Shown here piece by piece: positions 61,412-61,998 of a DNA stretch of 61,998 nt. A model generated the notes under the pieces. It was not told the DNA's origin, did not search any database, and saw only the letters and a list, made by a program, of their open reading frames with translations. The translations under genes and the position numbers were made by a program. The first letter of the stretch is position 1. Every line of letters begins with the position of its first letter. This DNA is from Bacteroidaceae bacterium (lineage in GTDB: Bacteria > Bacteroidota > Bacteroidia > Bacteroidales > Bacteroidaceae): contig JAFXTO010000029.1 in assembly GCA_017535725.1 (NCBI GenBank), positions 1-61,998 of the forward strand, written 5' to 3'.

Positions 61412-61680
61412 GAGGTTCGTTGTTTCGCGCTTATGTGCAGATGCTGGCGACCGAGGGCATCAAGGATGGGGTGTTTTGAAACCACCCCGTCGTCGAGGGT
61501 GCGTTGTTGGGTGCTTATGTGGTGTAGTGGGCTCAGGGAAAAATTACCCTCAGTCCTGAGAGCATGCAGTCCACCAGCTATATAGGGGTTCTTTATTCGC
61601 GCTTATGTGCAGCACGTTAGTGGTCAACGAGGGAAAAAATTCCCCCGTTGTCCTGAGTCCATGTAGTCAACCAGCCGATT
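61412..61680. repeat. Three tandem imperfect units of about 86 bases
   Basis: GCTTATGTG occurs at 61429-61437, 61513-61521 and 61601-61609, spaced 84 and 88 bases. Each unit opens GTTnnTT and contains a short hairpin: GGGGTGTTTTGAAACCACCC, AGGGAAAAATTACCCT and GGGAAAAAATTCCC respectively. The ends also align (GCAGTCCACCAGC with GTAGTCAACCAGC). No coding frame fits, so structured RNA or a decayed repeat is possible. Confidence 0.7.
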
Positions 61681-61726
61681 TTTCAGCCCGTTTCTGCCGT
61701 GTCGCCGTACGATGTGCCCTTGGTCT

Positions 61727-61985
61727 CGGGTAGGGGTATCGGTAATAACTATACCCCTCTCGTTGATAAGTAGGGGTGTGAATGCTGTTCATACCCCTCT
61801 TTTAGAGGGGTAGGGTAGGGGGTGTCAGTAGTAATGACGCCCCTCTCTGCACCCTCGTCTTCTATACATGCCGGACAACGTGAATATATTGCTGTACAAG
61901 GCGAATATATATGTTGACGAAAACGAACGGACGTGGACGCTGAAAGCGTCACCTCTCAATAGCCGGGGGTGCGCAGTACCCCCGG
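61727..61985. repeat. Cluster of stem-loops at the window edge
   Basis: Stems: AGGGGTAT/ATACCCCT (61732-61758), AGGGGTGTGAA/TTCATACCCCT (61772-61798, one G:U), ACCCCTCT/AGAGGGGT (61793-61811, incompatible with the previous stem), GGGGTGTCA/TGACGCCCC (61819-61843, one G:U), GACGCT/AGCGTC (61936-61950) and CCGGGGGT/ACCCCCGG (61963-61985). No gene was recognised, and the structure may continue outside the window. Confidence 0.65.
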
Positions 61986-61998
61986 ATGGCATAGTACC

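Noticed and set aside
61749-61952. 67-codon minus-strand frame at the window edge
   Set aside because: It consists of hairpin arms and has no motif or start context.

Overview
The window looks like a chromosomal segment of a Bacteroidales bacterium, most likely Prevotella or a close relative. The reasons are the promoter style (TAnnTTTG -7 boxes, often read as TACCTTTGCAC, with very short leaders), the type IX secretion/gliding genes porT and gldH, secreted proteins ending in a conserved 'NGKKVIIK'-type tail, and the gene neighbourhoods thrA-PGM-like-thrC, ricT-gldH and DUF177-rpmF-fabH-era-der. No tRNA, rRNA, CRISPR array or prophage was seen.

Layout. 1-2397 (-): a large secreted protein cut by the window edge. 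2860-8185 (+): mazG, valS and gpmI. 8355-9761 (-): a REP-associated (Y1/RAYT) transposase with an unusual C-terminal domain. 9874-19952 (-): two very large secreted adhesin- or carbohydrate-binding-like proteins, each followed by a nearly identical-leader small peptide gene. 20002-21359: a broken antitoxin/PIN locus and about 1 kb of repeat-rich, gene-free DNA. 21360-27358: asd, divergent from a Kef-like antiporter, then lolD, cvfB and porT. 27383-37927: a BNR/LamG surface protein, the gldH-ricT-holB-metF cluster and a secreted GH95 fucosidase. 38282-43483 (-): the threonine operon thrA, PGM-like homoserine kinase candidate, thrC. 43578-51678 (-): recQ-recJ and three peptidases (C1, M24, C11). 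51769-59189 (+): a histidine kinase, DUF177-rpmF-fabH-era-der and an OadA/PycB-type carboxyltransferase. 59425-60564 (+): a lone AAA ATPase. 60565-61998: mostly structured repeats.

The housekeeping genes are ordinary; the notable biology lies in the DNA between and across them. Several unrelated-sequence element families share one design: two inverted copies bracket a short spacer, usually exactly at an operon junction. The GGGAGGG palindrome family occurs as four such pairs (mazG|valS, holB|metF, thrC|PGM-like, era|der) and is translated as part of MazG, ValS, HolB and the PGM-like protein. Short tandem arrays with 8-, 9- and 10-bp units start at the stop codons of the antiporter, lolD and pepP genes, and a 9-bp array lies in frame inside valS. 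A RAYT transposase in the same window is the natural candidate for mobilising REP-like palindromes, but that link is inference. The second candidate system is the duplicated unit of giant secreted protein plus small double-glycine peptide.
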